In this document: in pieces, positions 1 to 8,090 of the stretch
How positions within the stretch are numbered: position 1 is the stretch's first letter
Layout: every line of letters starts with the position of its first letter
IMG/VR virus record: IMGVR_UViG_3300046004_001054
Coordinates: 1-34,029 of that record
DNA length: 34,029 nt
Strand: one strand, 5' to 3'
Source of the DNA: a virus
Position numbers and translations under genes: made by a program
Notes under the pieces: model-generated
What the model was told of the DNA's origin: nothing
The model's database searches: none
The model's input: only the letters and a program-made list of their open reading frames with translations

Positions 1-126
1 CTGTCATAATCGTGTCAAACAAGTTAAGGAACAAAGATATAATTTTGTTTCAAATGATAGGAAAAATATTCATAACAGGACAAATTGGAAGCGATGAAAA
101 CACAAAAGGTGTTGAGCTTATTGATG
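1..126. repeat. Terminal direct repeat, left copy
   Basis: Bases 1-126 are identical to 33901-34026. The simplest reading is an assembly overlap from a circular or circularly permuted molecule of 33,900 bp. The repeat holds the divergent start region of the minus-strand gene and the protease gene, so both genes are whole only when the ends are joined. A genuine terminal redundancy of a linear virion DNA is possible but not distinguishable here. Confidence 0.93.
32..47. promoter_or_regulatory. Back-to-back divergent -7 boxes
   Basis: Two TAnnTTTG boxes abut on opposite strands. The minus-strand box TATCTTTG occupies 32-39 and lies about 25 bases before the minus-strand ATG at 33907 (equivalent to position 7). 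The plus-strand box TAATTTTG occupies 40-47 and lies only 6 bases before the protease ATG at 54, so that transcript would be nearly leaderless. Neither has a convincing TTTG -33 box. The minus-strand assignment is the better placed of the two. Confidence 0.5.
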
Positions 127-1142
127 TAGTTTCTCAATTTGAGCCTTTGCGAGATTGTAAAATTATCGAATGCTTTATCAATTCCCCAGGAGGAAGCGTT
201 GAAGTAGGAAATTCAATTGCAGAATATATCGCTACAATTCCAAACGTTAAAACAATTGCATCTGGAATGTGTGCCTCTATTGCTACAAAAATTCATTTAG
301 CAGTTCCAATTGAAAACAGATTAGTAGTTGAGGGAACAATGTATATGATTCACAATCCTTTGTTTCAGAATATAGGAACGGCAAACGCTGACCAACTTAA
401 AGAAATGGCGGACGTTTTACAGCCTATTCAAAATGATTTAGTTTCTATGTATTCCAAAACAACAGGAACAAGTAAAGAGGCTATTTCGGCACTTATGGAT
501 ATTGAAGCGAGTTTAACAGAAGACCAATTGTTAACACTCGGTTTCGTTTCGGCTGTTATTCCTAAATTAAAACCACTTGCATTTATAAACACAAATGATA
601 CAATGAAAAAACAAACTATTCAATTAGGACTTTTTGCCACAGCAATAGCAAAGTATAAAGGTCGTACAATCCAAGCTATCATTGAAGATGTAGCACAAGG
701 AACAATCGAAACACCATTTAGTGACCTTTTAGTAGGTGACCCAATGGTTTTAAATGGTGAAGAAGCACCAATCGACACTTACGAATTACCAAATGGAACT
801 AAAATTGTAGTTACTGAGGTTGGTAAAGTGGGTGAAATCATTTTACCAAGCGGTGAAAACACTGATTACACAGATGAAATTACAGCGTTAAAATCGCAAA
901 TTGAGTCGAAAGATGCTGAAATTTTAGCGTTAAAATCTGACTTAGAAGCGAAAGACGGTGCAATTGCATTGATGGAAACTGAACACGCAGAAGTTGTGGC
1001 GTTGGTTACTTCTTTGAAATCTAAAACTTCAAGTTACACACCACCAGCACCCGTTGCGCAGTTCAAGCCAACAGCAGAACCAGCTAAAAGCCAAGCTGAA
1101 ATTATGGCAGAAAAAAGAGCAAAATTACAAACTAAAAAATAA
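54..1142 (+). CDS. ClpP-type prohead protease with coiled-coil C-terminus
   Basis: A serine protease of the ClpP (S14) fold that probably cleaves scaffold and capsid precursors during head maturation. From the ATG at 54 the product is 362 aa. Ser75 lies in GMCAS and His100 in MIHNP; their spacing of 25 equals that in E. coli ClpP. Asp149 or Glu151, just before SLTEDQ, is the likely third triad residue. Residues from about 275 to 325 form a heptad-rich coiled coil, as expected of a fused scaffolding segment, and the tail is Pro/Ala/Lys rich. The capsid gene follows 9 bases later. A GTG at 12 would add 14 residues, but the ATG fits the start of the fold better. Confidence 0.88.
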   Translation: MIGKIFITGQIGSDENTKGVELIDVVSQFEPLRDCKIIECFINSPGGSVEVGNSIAEYIATIPNVKTIASGMCASIATKIHLAVPIENRLVVEGTMYMIHNPLFQNIGTANADQLKEMADVLQPIQNDLVSMYSKTTGTSKEAISALMDIEASLTEDQLLTLGFVSAVIPKLKPLAFINTNDTMKKQTIQLGLFATAIAKYKGRTIQAIIEDVAQGTIETPFSDLLVGDPMVLNGEEAPIDTYELPNGTKIVVTEVGKVGEIILPSGENTDYTDEITALKSQIESKDAEILALKSDLEAKDGAIALMETEHAEVVALVTSLKSKTSSYTPPAPVAQFKPTAEPAKSQAEIMAEKRAKLQTKK

Positions 1143-1151
1143 CAAGAAACA

Positions 1152-2237
1152 ATGTCAGCACCTTTTAATCCAAACACTTTAGACTTTACGGGGGACATCG
1201 TTAAGTCAAGCGCAGAAGCGGTTTTCGTTTCAGCTTTCGCAAATCCTGACGTAGCACAATTAGTGTCTATCGTTGATGGTATCAAAACAAAGAAGCAAAT
1301 TGCTATCTTAGGACGTTTCAATAGCCTTTTAGGTTTAGGAAGCGGAGAATGTAACCCAAGCGGGCGCACCGTTACAAGCGCATTAACTGGTAAAGAATGG
1401 GATCCAGCAACTGTTTCAGACCGTTTGACTTATTGTTGGACTGAAATCGCTGAAACGTTCTTTATTTGGGCGACCAAAAACGGACTTGAAAAAGGAGATT
1501 TAACATCTACTGATTTCGCTTTGTTTATTGAGCAACAACTTTCACCTGAATTAAAAGAAACGTGGATGCGTTTAGCTTACTTTGGTGATACAGATGCAGC
1601 GAATTATGACGATTCACCAGCTGGAGTAATTACCAATGGAACAAACCTTGCTTTCTTCAATAAAATTGACGGTATTTGGAAACAAATCTATGCAATTGTT
1701 GGAGCGGATGCAACACGTAAAACGGCTGGTTTAGCAACTAAAAACGGTCAATCTACTTATGCTTTACAAGCATTCAATTCAACAGACACTACTAACAAAG
1801 TTGTTATGAATTTGTTGTTTGATATGGAAGTTGGAGCAGATTCTCGTTTGATTGCAAAAGAAGGTTTGGTTTTTAATGTTACAAAATCTGTTTTTGACCA
1901 ATACAGACGTGAGTTAACATTCGCAAACATTTCTTTCACTACTGAAAGATTAGAAAACGGAATGATGCAAATAAATGCTGGAGGTATTCCCGTAGTTTGT
2001 GTTGAGTTCTGGGATAGAATTATCAAAGCGTACTACAACAACGGTACTAAATACTACTTACCTCACAGAGCTATCTTGTTTGTTCCTGAAAACTTACAAG
2101 TAGGAACAGAGGAACAAGGAAATTTGAGTGAGTTCGATATGTTCTATGACAAGATTACGAAAACAACAAACGTTGATTTCCAATTCAATCTTGATGCGAA
2201 AGTTATTATTGACCACGAAATTCAAGTTGCATACTAA
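1152..2237 (+). CDS. Major capsid protein
   Basis: A 361-aa protein immediately downstream of the prohead protease and closed by a strong terminator, the classical place of the major capsid protein. It has no signal peptide or membrane segment. It is rich in aromatic and beta-prone stretches, with an N-terminal region (first 45 residues) that could be an extended arm. The size fits an HK97-fold capsid subunit. Assignment rests on position, size and composition; I do not recognise a diagnostic motif. The terminator directly after it suggests separate control of its transcript level. Confidence 0.8.
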   Translation: MSAPFNPNTLDFTGDIVKSSAEAVFVSAFANPDVAQLVSIVDGIKTKKQIAILGRFNSLLGLGSGECNPSGRTVTSALTGKEWDPATVSDRLTYCWTEIAETFFIWATKNGLEKGDLTSTDFALFIEQQLSPELKETWMRLAYFGDTDAANYDDSPAGVITNGTNLAFFNKIDGIWKQIYAIVGADATRKTAGLATKNGQSTYALQAFNSTDTTNKVVMNLLFDMEVGADSRLIAKEGLVFNVTKSVFDQYRRELTFANISFTTERLENGMMQINAGGIPVVCVEFWDRIIKAYYNNGTKYYLPHRAILFVPENLQVGTEEQGNLSEFDMFYDKITKTTNVDFQFNLDAKVIIDHEIQVAY

Positions 2238-2243
2238 ATTAAC

Positions 2244-2270
2244 AAGGGGTGTAAAAACCCCTTATTTTTC
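2244..2270 (+). terminator. Intrinsic terminator after the capsid gene
   Basis: AAGGGG (2244-2249) pairs with CCCCTT (2258-2263) around an 8-base loop and is followed by ATTTTTC. It starts 7 bases after the capsid stop codon and would limit read-through into the next gene. Confidence 0.85.
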
Positions 2271-2290
2271 ACTTTAAAAATTTAAAAGAA

Positions 2291-2860
2291 ATGGCAACAA
2301 TTTGCGGAAAAATAAACATGAATATTGCAAGAAATTGCGAGATTCCTTTACAATCGGGAACACGTGACCTTGCAAAGATTATCAATTTAGATGATATTAT
2401 TGGTATCACTTACGATTCGACAAACAAAGCACAAGTAAAGGATATTACTTTAGCTTCGGGAAAAACAGCTTTCACTGTTGCTGGAATAAGCAACTCGATT
2501 AGACCACAATCAATGTTGGTTGATGGTACTTATTCAAAGTTACACGATCACCAAGTTGAAATTTTAGGTTTTGACATTTCACCTGAAATGAAAGAACATT
2601 TTAACGCTGGTATTTCTGGGCGTTATGTTGTGATTACTCAAAACTATTTTCAAGGTGAAGACGGTTGTTCAGCATTTGAAATTTACGGTTTAACTTCAGG
2701 AATGGAATTTACGGTATTAAACAGAAATGTAAATGATACTGAAACACAAGGTGCTTATGCTATCACTTTCTTGACGAAAAATAACAAAGAACCAAAATTG
2801 CCGAACGCATTTTTTGATACAGATTATGCAACGACAAAAGCATTGTTTGACGCTTTGTAA
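2291..2860 (+). CDS. Unassigned virion protein candidate
   Basis: A 189-aa product lying alone between two intrinsic terminators, next to the capsid gene. It is soluble, lacks a signal peptide and is predicted by eye to be mostly beta, with many short alternating hydrophobic stretches and few charged helices. Two cysteines sit near the N-terminus (Cys5 and Cys16). A decoration protein or tail-tube protein would fit this size, composition and isolated, probably high-level expression, but no motif decides between them. The terminators on both sides suggest its dosage is controlled separately from head assembly enzymes. Confidence 0.55.
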   Translation: MATICGKINMNIARNCEIPLQSGTRDLAKIINLDDIIGITYDSTNKAQVKDITLASGKTAFTVAGISNSIRPQSMLVDGTYSKLHDHQVEILGFDISPEMKEHFNAGISGRYVVITQNYFQGEDGCSAFEIYGLTSGMEFTVLNRNVNDTETQGAYAITFLTKNNKEPKLPNAFFDTDYATTKALFDAL

Positions 2861-2885
2861 AAATTCGATAAATATTAGTAATTTT

Positions 2886-2917
2886 ATAGGGTGTTAATTT
2901 AGCACCCTATTTTTTTT
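2886..2917 (+). terminator. Strong terminator touching the next start codon
   Basis: ATAGGGTG (2886-2893) pairs perfectly with CACCCTAT (2903-2910) around a 9-base loop and is followed by seven further Ts (2911-2917). The next ATG is at 2921, three bases after the T tract, so the downstream genes must depend on read-through, antitermination or a promoter inside the previous gene. Confidence 0.92.
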
Positions 2918-2920
2918 ACA

Positions 2921-3397
2921 ATGGAAAATCTAATTAAAGAAGTTTTAGCATCTGAAAGCACTAAAAACCAATGGCGCAATAAATACGATTCAATTGAATT
3001 TAAGAACGCTACAAAGTTAAATAAAGCACTATTTGGAATACATTTAAATCAATCCGTGGGCTGTCAATGTGTCGAAGATTTGTTTTTTTACATCAAACGA
3101 AAAAATAATTTTATGAATAAATTTAAGTTAAAAAAAGGATTAGTTGTAACGTCTTTTTTACACGCAACAATTACAGAACATTCAACGGATGCGGAATTTA
3201 TGCAAGCGTTAAAGGTTTCTCCGGCTTCAATTAAATACTTTACTGAATATCCTGAAAATTGGAAGGACATTGTAAATGGTAAAGAGATTTTACCGAGTGC
3301 AAAAGAAATGCGTGAACAACTCAAAGAAAAAGGAGTAACAATTCCAAAAGGTACAAAACAACCTGAACTTATCAAATTATGGCAAGAGTCAAAATAA
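2921..3397 (+). CDS. Unassigned protein with C-terminal HeH/SAP-like motif
   Basis: A 158-aa protein between the terminator at 2917 and the portal gene, which it overlaps by 19 bases. The N-terminal two-thirds has no recognised fold; it has a Cys-x-Cys (residues 48-50) followed by an aromatic patch. The last 30 residues, around MREQLKEKGVTIPKGTK, resemble the small helix-extended-loop-helix (HeH/SAP-like) module that often caps phage head and connector proteins and can bind nucleic acid. The module reading comes from pattern memory only. Its place before the portal suggests a head-related role. Confidence 0.6.
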   Translation: MENLIKEVLASESTKNQWRNKYDSIEFKNATKLNKALFGIHLNQSVGCQCVEDLFFYIKRKNNFMNKFKLKKGLVVTSFLHATITEHSTDAEFMQALKVSPASIKYFTEYPENWKDIVNGKEILPSAKEMREQLKEKGVTIPKGTKQPELIKLWQESK

Positions 3398-4743
3398 CAG
3401 CGGATAGAACCAAAGTTAAACCACGTATTGACCCAAAGGATTTAAACGACTTACAGATTTTATCCTATGACAATGACAATCTTTACCCTCAAAGAGTAGT
3501 TGACATTGTTAATGATTCGGGAACGGCAAAGCGTTGTTTAAATATGTACGCTCGTTTCGTGATGGGGCAAGGTGCAAAAGATTTAGATTTCTACAAAACT
3601 AAAATAAACAGCAAAGGGTTAACGATTGATAAGTTGATTCGCAAAACAGCATTCTCAAAAGGGGAGTTTAACGGTATAGCGTGGCACTTGAATTTTAACG
3701 GTTTAGGAGAAGTTACAGAAGTTACACCTATCAACTTTGAGTATTGTCGATTGGGAATTTTAACCAATGATTTGAAAATAGCAGTTTATGACGATTGGGG
3801 GAAAACGAAACGTAAAAACTTCAAGAAAACAGACGTTGAATTTATTGACGTCTACAACCCTGACCAAGTATTAAGACAAGCGGAGTTAGTTGGTGGAATT
3901 GAACACTATAAAGGTCAAATCTTATATTGGACTCCTAACGGTTTAGAATACCCTTTAACTGACTTTGATGCTGTTTTAGAGGATATGATAACAGAAGCGC
4001 AAACAAAGCGATTCAAAGCAAATACAAGCGCAAAGAATTTCCTTGCAAGTCATATTTTAATAACGGGGAAAGAGGAGGTTAAAGAAGATGAAAACGGTAA
4101 CAAAATTAATGATGACGGTTTCGCTAAAACATTAGAACAATTTCAAGGTGGTGACGGTTCGGGAACTATCCTTTGGATGGAGCGTGAATCAGATGAAGAA
4201 AACATTGAACTTAAAAAAGTTGACATTCAAGATTATGATGGACTTTACGAATATACCGAAAATTCAAGTCGTGACAATATTATAGGTGCGTTTAATATTC
4301 CACCAGTTTTATTAGTTCGCACTTCGGGAACTTTGGGAACATCAAAGGAAATTAGCGATGCAACGGATTTTTACAATTCATTTACGTCTTATGACCGTTT
4401 AATAATTGAAGAGTTATTGAAAGAAGTATTTAGCAGATTTCACGAAAATATTTGCCCTAGTGGTGACTATTCGATTTTACCTTTGAAAGTTGAAAAGGAA
4501 TTAGACGTTACCTATTCGCAATATTTCACAAAGAACGAATTTAGGCAGTCTTTAGGTTATGAAGCGATTGACGATGCTGATTCTGACAAGCAAATTTTAG
4601 CAGTCACTTTGGGAGTTGGTGGTACGCAATCATTAACTTCACTTATTGCAGATCCGACATTAACAATAGAACAAAAGAAAGGTTCAATGATTGTGCTATT
4701 TGGACTTACAGATGAACAAGCAAACCAAATGTTAGGAATATGA
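3379..4743 (+). CDS. Portal protein
   Basis: A 454-aa protein read as the dodecameric portal that forms the DNA channel at one capsid vertex. Its N-terminal segment contains SYDNDNLYPQRV, typical of portals of Bacteroidetes phages. The region from about 300 to 360, with an FNIPPVLL stretch followed by a Gly/Ser-rich loop and a long helix, matches the clip and stem part of HK97-type portals. The start overlaps the previous gene by 19 bases, and its stop overlaps the next gene by 4. The gene follows rather than precedes protease and capsid, the reverse of the usual order. No frameshift or truncation is seen. Confidence 0.82.
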   Translation: MARVKITADRTKVKPRIDPKDLNDLQILSYDNDNLYPQRVVDIVNDSGTAKRCLNMYARFVMGQGAKDLDFYKTKINSKGLTIDKLIRKTAFSKGEFNGIAWHLNFNGLGEVTEVTPINFEYCRLGILTNDLKIAVYDDWGKTKRKNFKKTDVEFIDVYNPDQVLRQAELVGGIEHYKGQILYWTPNGLEYPLTDFDAVLEDMITEAQTKRFKANTSAKNFLASHILITGKEEVKEDENGNKINDDGFAKTLEQFQGGDGSGTILWMERESDEENIELKKVDIQDYDGLYEYTENSSRDNIIGAFNIPPVLLVRTSGTLGTSKEISDATDFYNSFTSYDRLIIEELLKEVFSRFHENICPSGDYSILPLKVEKELDVTYSQYFTKNEFRQSLGYEAIDDADSDKQILAVTLGVGGTQSLTSLIADPTLTIEQKKGSMIVLFGLTDEQANQMLGI

Positions 4744-5276
4744 CACCACTAATAACGATTAACGACATTCGCGCAAGGAAGTCTATTTCATTAAATGTAA
4801 ATGAAGTAGCGCAATTAACGCCGCAAATTTTAGAAGCGCAAGATTTTGATTTACGTCCTTTTATGGGGGATGAATTTTACTTTGCTTTAGTTGATGATAT
4901 TACAGCAAGTCCGAGTTTAACGGTTTATGCAGACCTTTGGAACGGTTGCACGTACACTTTCGGAGGTCGTCAATACACACAAGAAGGATTGAAGACTTAT
5001 TTAGTATATGCGAGTTACGCTCGCTATGTTGCGAACGCTTCAACCATTGCAACGGCAACGGGATTAGTAGGTAAGAATAACCAATATTCAGAACCCGTAA
5101 CAGATAAAACAATTGCAAGGATTACAGAACAAACCCGTAGTGGCTCACAAGTTTACTTAAATCGTGTTACTGATTTTCTAAACAGAAATAGAAACGATTA
5201 TCCACTTTGGAGGGTTACAGGGTGCGAACGTGAAACACCTTATAGAGCTGGAATTAAAATAAGACAAATAGGATGA
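4740..5276 (+). CDS. Head-tail connector-like protein
   Basis: A 178-aa, mostly helical protein directly after the portal, joined by an ATGA overlap. It contains a central aromatic region (residues about 55-100, including FGGRQY and LVYASYARYV) followed by a Ser/Thr-rich linker and a terminal helix. This size, helical nature and place fit an adaptor (gp6/gp15-like) that sits below the portal ring. I recall similar proteins filed under a domain of unknown function in Bacteroidetes phages, so the connector role is inferred from context. Confidence 0.6.
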   Translation: MTPLITINDIRARKSISLNVNEVAQLTPQILEAQDFDLRPFMGDEFYFALVDDITASPSLTVYADLWNGCTYTFGGRQYTQEGLKTYLVYASYARYVANASTIATATGLVGKNNQYSEPVTDKTIARITEQTRSGSQVYLNRVTDFLNRNRNDYPLWRVTGCERETPYRAGIKIRQIG

Positions 5277-6049
5277 ATTTTTCAAACTTCATTAAGGGTT
5301 TAATTGAATCCACAACCTATAATTTCGGGCGTGGCGAACGTGACTGGCAAAATTTTATAGCGGATTATGAAATCGCACCGAGTGTTTATTTAGATGAGCC
5401 AATTTCATCTACTTTTGAAGTTACCAAATCGGGAGCTATTCAAGAAGTATTCGATTTGAAGCTGGTAATAATGCGCAAAAGTCAGCTCGATTGGACTCCA
5501 GAACAACACGGAGAAGTTATTGAATTAGCACGTCAAGAAGCAAGAAAATTAACTATTTTACTAAACAATTCAGACGTTGTTAAATCGTTTACAAACCCTA
5601 AGGTTTTAGAGTTTATAAACCTTTTTGATAGTAATGTTTCGGGCGTATTTTTTACGGCTCAAATTTCATTTTACGATAATACTTCAGTATGCGTAAATGG
5701 AACACCTCAAAGCGACTTTGTTCAATTATCGAATACTAATGAAGAATGGCAAAGAACCGTTCCAAATGGATCGAGTTATATTATACCAAATACACCTATT
5801 GAATTAGTAGATAGCGAGGGAACGGTAATTGAAACGGTAATGATTCCAAGTGTTTCGGGCGGTCAGATAGTTGTAACGGTTGGAGAAGAAATAACAATTA
5901 GCAACAGCAACGACACGTATTCAGTAACGACAAGCGAGGATTTGACACTACCTAATACAACGGTTAATGTGTACGTTGACGGCATATTAAACCAAACGGG
6001 AACGATTATAACACTTGACCCAAATCAAACAATTAATATAAGCGCATGA
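5273..6049 (+). CDS. Tail-completion-like protein with immunoglobulin-like C-terminus
   Basis: A 258-aa protein in two parts. Residues 1-145 are mixed alpha/beta and, by place after the connector gene, could be the tail completion or terminator protein at the head-tail joint. Residues about 150-258 are Ser/Thr/Val-rich beta strands with short repeats such as VYVDGILNQTG, typical of small Ig-like surface domains on virions that bind carbohydrate or cell surface. The gene is translationally coupled on both sides (4-base overlaps). The two-part build is clear; the exact function of each half is inference. Confidence 0.55.
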   Translation: MNFSNFIKGLIESTTYNFGRGERDWQNFIADYEIAPSVYLDEPISSTFEVTKSGAIQEVFDLKLVIMRKSQLDWTPEQHGEVIELARQEARKLTILLNNSDVVKSFTNPKVLEFINLFDSNVSGVFFTAQISFYDNTSVCVNGTPQSDFVQLSNTNEEWQRTVPNGSSYIIPNTPIELVDSEGTVIETVMIPSVSGGQIVVTVGEEITISNSNDTYSVTTSEDLTLPNTTVNVYVDGILNQTGTIITLDPNQTINISA

Positions 6050-7083
6050 GTTTAGATATAAATTTAACTGGAGTCGAAAAGACCTCGAATAAGAAAACAA
6101 CTTTAACTGATAATTCCGACACGTTTTACCCTACTCAAAAGGCGGTTAAAACAGCGGTTGATACAAAGTTCAATACACCAACGGGAACAACAGCGGAGTA
6201 CCTTAGAGGTGATGGAAGTTTAGCGACTTTTCCAACAATTCCAAGTATTACTGGTTTAGTTCCATACACAGGTGCAACGGGTGACGTTGATTTAGGTAAC
6301 AACGATTTGAACGCAGAGGGAATTAAAATCAAAGGAACTGGTGGAAATGGTCATTTGAACTTAAAGCACCAATCGAGTGGAGCAAGTGCAGGAGGTGGAG
6401 AGTCTGTTATTTATGCGGATAATAGCGGAAATCCTAAATGGAAGAACGATGGAAACGCCGTTCAATCTGTTTTATTAAGCGGAACAACAACAGCCGACAT
6501 TGCTGATTCAACTAACAAGCGTTATGTTACAGATGCTAATTTAACTGTTATCGGAAATACAAGCGGAACAAATACTGGTGACGAAACGCAAAGCACAATT
6601 TTAACCAAGTTAGGTTGGTTTCAACACAACCGAGTTGCGGAATCGACAGCAGTAACGGGAACAACGTCAGAAACTATAATTGAAAATATTACAATTCCAG
6701 AAAACACTTATTTGAATGGTGGAATTATGCGATTGTACAACGTAAAAGCTAGAAAAGTAGGGAGTAATGGAACATTAGCAATTAGAGTGTATATAGGAGC
6801 AACAGCCAACAATTTAACTGGAGCAACTTTAGTAGCTTCTTTTACTGGAATTATAGCATCACAGATTTATGCCGAAATGTTGAGAACATTTACTTGTACT
6901 ACAAGTGGTATATTAGGTTTTTCAGCAACGCAATCAGCAGCAGTCGATACAGGTAATTCAAGCGCAGTAAGGCAGTCATCTACTATTGATTGGACGGTTG
7001 CACAAAATGTAATGATAACTATTCAATTAAGTAACGGAGCAGATTCAGTCACTCTTATTGGTGCTTCACTTAAAAATTTCTAG
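6046..7083 (+). CDS. Tail-fibre-like protein
   Basis: A 345-aa low-complexity Gly/Thr/Asn/Ser-rich protein. The N-terminal third holds the FYPTQKAVKTAVD and GDGSLATFP motifs that recur in phage tail fibres and in Bacteroidetes surface-decorating proteins. A second set (DSTNKRYVTDA, SGTNTGDET) appears around residues 155-185. Residues from about 205 to the end form a distinct beta-rich domain that could be the receptor-binding head. It probably acts outside the cell in host recognition. The large share of short beta repeats fits a trimeric fibre. The stop lies 2 bases before a 52-aa gene. Confidence 0.78.
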   Translation: MSLDINLTGVEKTSNKKTTLTDNSDTFYPTQKAVKTAVDTKFNTPTGTTAEYLRGDGSLATFPTIPSITGLVPYTGATGDVDLGNNDLNAEGIKIKGTGGNGHLNLKHQSSGASAGGGESVIYADNSGNPKWKNDGNAVQSVLLSGTTTADIADSTNKRYVTDANLTVIGNTSGTNTGDETQSTILTKLGWFQHNRVAESTAVTGTTSETIIENITIPENTYLNGGIMRLYNVKARKVGSNGTLAIRVYIGATANNLTGATLVASFTGIIASQIYAEMLRTFTCTTSGILGFSATQSAAVDTGNSSAVRQSSTIDWTVAQNVMITIQLSNGADSVTLIGASLKNF

Positions 7084-7085
7084 CT

Positions 7086-7244
7086 ATGTGGACAATTATA
7101 GACGCTGTTAGCGGTTTGGTTTTATTCGCGAAGTTCGATTCAGAATGTTTAGAGGGGCAAACAGCTGTAAATAAAGTTTGCACAATTGAAACTGAAAGCG
7201 AAATATTTTATAATTTTGAAACTCAAGAATTTTATATACAATGA
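7086..7244 (+). CDS. Small protein, 52 aa
   Basis: A short frame opening with MWTIIDAVSGLVLFAKFD and containing two cysteines, running from ATG at 7086 to TGA at 7244. It follows the fibre gene by 2 bases and shares an ATGA overlap with the next gene, which is good evidence that it is translated. The N-terminus is modestly hydrophobic but not a clear membrane helix, and the C-terminus is acidic and aromatic. In this position it may be a fibre-associated or chaperone-like protein; there is no motif to prove that. Confidence 0.7.
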   Translation: MWTIIDAVSGLVLFAKFDSECLEGQTAVNKVCTIETESEIFYNFETQEFYIQ

Positions 7245-7510
7245 TACAGAACGGACTTGAACTACTACAAAAATACGGTGCAAAGAATTTATTTTTTATA
7301 GCTGCAATCGTTTACCTTTATTTATCTATTCATAAAGCAGAAAATAAGATTGAAGTAATTGAAGCTAAACTTTACGATTGTTATGAAGACCAAGTAATGA
7401 TACAACGAAGCGCAACCAATAGTAGTATAAAAGTCCGTAAACCAATAGAAGCTATATTACCTGATGAAAAGATTAATATTAGACACACTCGCGCCGAAAG
7501 GAAAGTTTGA
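7241..7510 (+). CDS. Small membrane protein
   Basis: An 89-aa protein with one hydrophobic helix at about residues 17-30 (LFFIAAIVYLYLSI), followed by a charged helical stretch (residues 31-52) and a basic C-terminus. This build resembles small Bacteroidetes phage membrane proteins placed beside holins. It begins in an ATGA overlap and its last 47 bases overlap the following holin-like gene in another frame. A role in lysis control is possible; it could also be an inner-membrane spanin-like part. Confidence 0.6.
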   Translation: MIQNGLELLQKYGAKNLFFIAAIVYLYLSIHKAENKIEVIEAKLYDCYEDQVMIQRSATNSSIKVRKPIEAILPDEKINIRHTRAERKV

Positions 7511-7661
7511 GCATAAAAGATTAGCTTCGCTTAGTGCGTTTTGGGTTGCTACTATTTTTGGTTTTATCTATCCAAATCCTGAATATTTCTTTGGGTGGTT
7601 AGCGTATTCAGCAACAGCGATTGGTTTAAATGTTTGGAATAAGAAGATTGACAAGGAATAA
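7464..7661 (+). CDS. Holin-like membrane protein
   Basis: A 65-aa protein with two hydrophobic segments, about residues 20-36 (LASLSAFWVATIFGFIYP) and 40-56 (YFFGWLAYSATAIGLNVW), and a charged KKIDKE tail. Size and two-helix topology fit a small holin. It overlaps the previous gene by 47 bases and is followed by a strong terminator, so it closes the fibre operon. The endolysin is encoded about 5 kb away beside another two-helix protein, so which of the two is the real holin is uncertain. Confidence 0.55.
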   Translation: MKRLILDTLAPKGKFEHKRLASLSAFWVATIFGFIYPNPEYFFGWLAYSATAIGLNVWNKKIDKE

Positions 7662-7706
7662 TTAGTAAATTTACACTTTCATATTCGTTTTTTTTAAGGT
7701 TAATTG

Positions 7707-7736
7707 AGCCGTTTGTTAATTCAGACGGCTTTTTTT
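7707..7736 (+). terminator. Intrinsic terminator closing the late operon
   Basis: AGCCGTTTG (7707-7715) pairs with CAGACGGCT (7722-7730), with one G-T pair, and is followed by six Ts. It lies 45 bases past the holin-like stop codon. It separates the structural operon from the consensus promoter at 7790. Confidence 0.9.
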
Positions 7737-7789
7737 ATGCTTGATTTTCAAATAGTTAAAAAATAATTGCAAAATAATTAGGAAAAAGT

Positions 7790-7820
7790 TTTGCCGAACG
7801 GAAAATAAACCTTAGATTTG
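7790..7820 (+). promoter_or_regulatory. Consensus Bacteroidetes promoter
   Basis: TTTG (7790-7793), a 19-base spacer and TAGATTTG (7813-7820) match the TTTG-N19-TAnnTTTG vegetative promoter of Bacteroidetes exactly. Transcription should start near 7827, about 18 bases before the ATG at 7845. It follows a terminator and heads a run of small genes, so it is read as an early promoter recognised by the host sigma factor. Confidence 0.88.
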
Positions 7821-7844
7821 TTCAACATTTAAAACAAAGGAATT

Positions 7845-8045
7845 ATGAAAGCGACTGAAATGATTAAAGCAGAAATGAAAAGAAGAACAGATTTAGTAGA
7901 ATGTTTAGAGTTCAGAACTAAATGTGTTGAAGTAGCTAAAAAATTAGGCATAACAGCTGAAGAATGGAATAAAAACAAAGTAGGAATTCTTTTATTTATG
8001 GCTAATGAGTTTTGCGCAATTGAAAACAGATTAAATAAAGCATAA
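7845..8045 (+). CDS. Small helical protein, first early gene
   Basis: A 66-aa, mostly alpha-helical, charged protein directly behind the consensus promoter. A purine stretch AAAGG lies 4 bases before the ATG, one of few Shine-Dalgarno-like sites here. The sequence includes a KKLGITAEEWNKNK motif that looks like a short helix-turn-helix-like or helical hairpin element. Being the first gene after an early promoter suggests a host take-over or regulatory role, but I do not recognise the family. Confidence 0.65.
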   Translation: MKATEMIKAEMKRRTDLVECLEFRTKCVEVAKKLGITAEEWNKNKVGILLFMANEFCAIENRLNKA

Positions 8046-8056
8046 TTAAACAGGGG

Positions 8057-8075
8057 GTGCGCATCTGTAACGCAC
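8057..8075 (+). other. GC-rich hairpin between early genes
   Basis: GTGCG (8057-8061) pairs with CGCAC (8071-8075) around a 9-base loop, in the 45-base gap between two early genes. It has As rather than Ts after it, so it is not a terminator for the plus strand. It may protect or separate mRNA ends, or simply be chance. Confidence 0.4.
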
Positions 8076-8090
8076 AAAAAATTAAAGGAA

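Noticed and set aside
12-53. GTG start that lengthens the protease by 14 residues
   Set aside because: The ATG at 54 begins with the fold and lies just behind a -7 box; the extension is polar and unlike the family.
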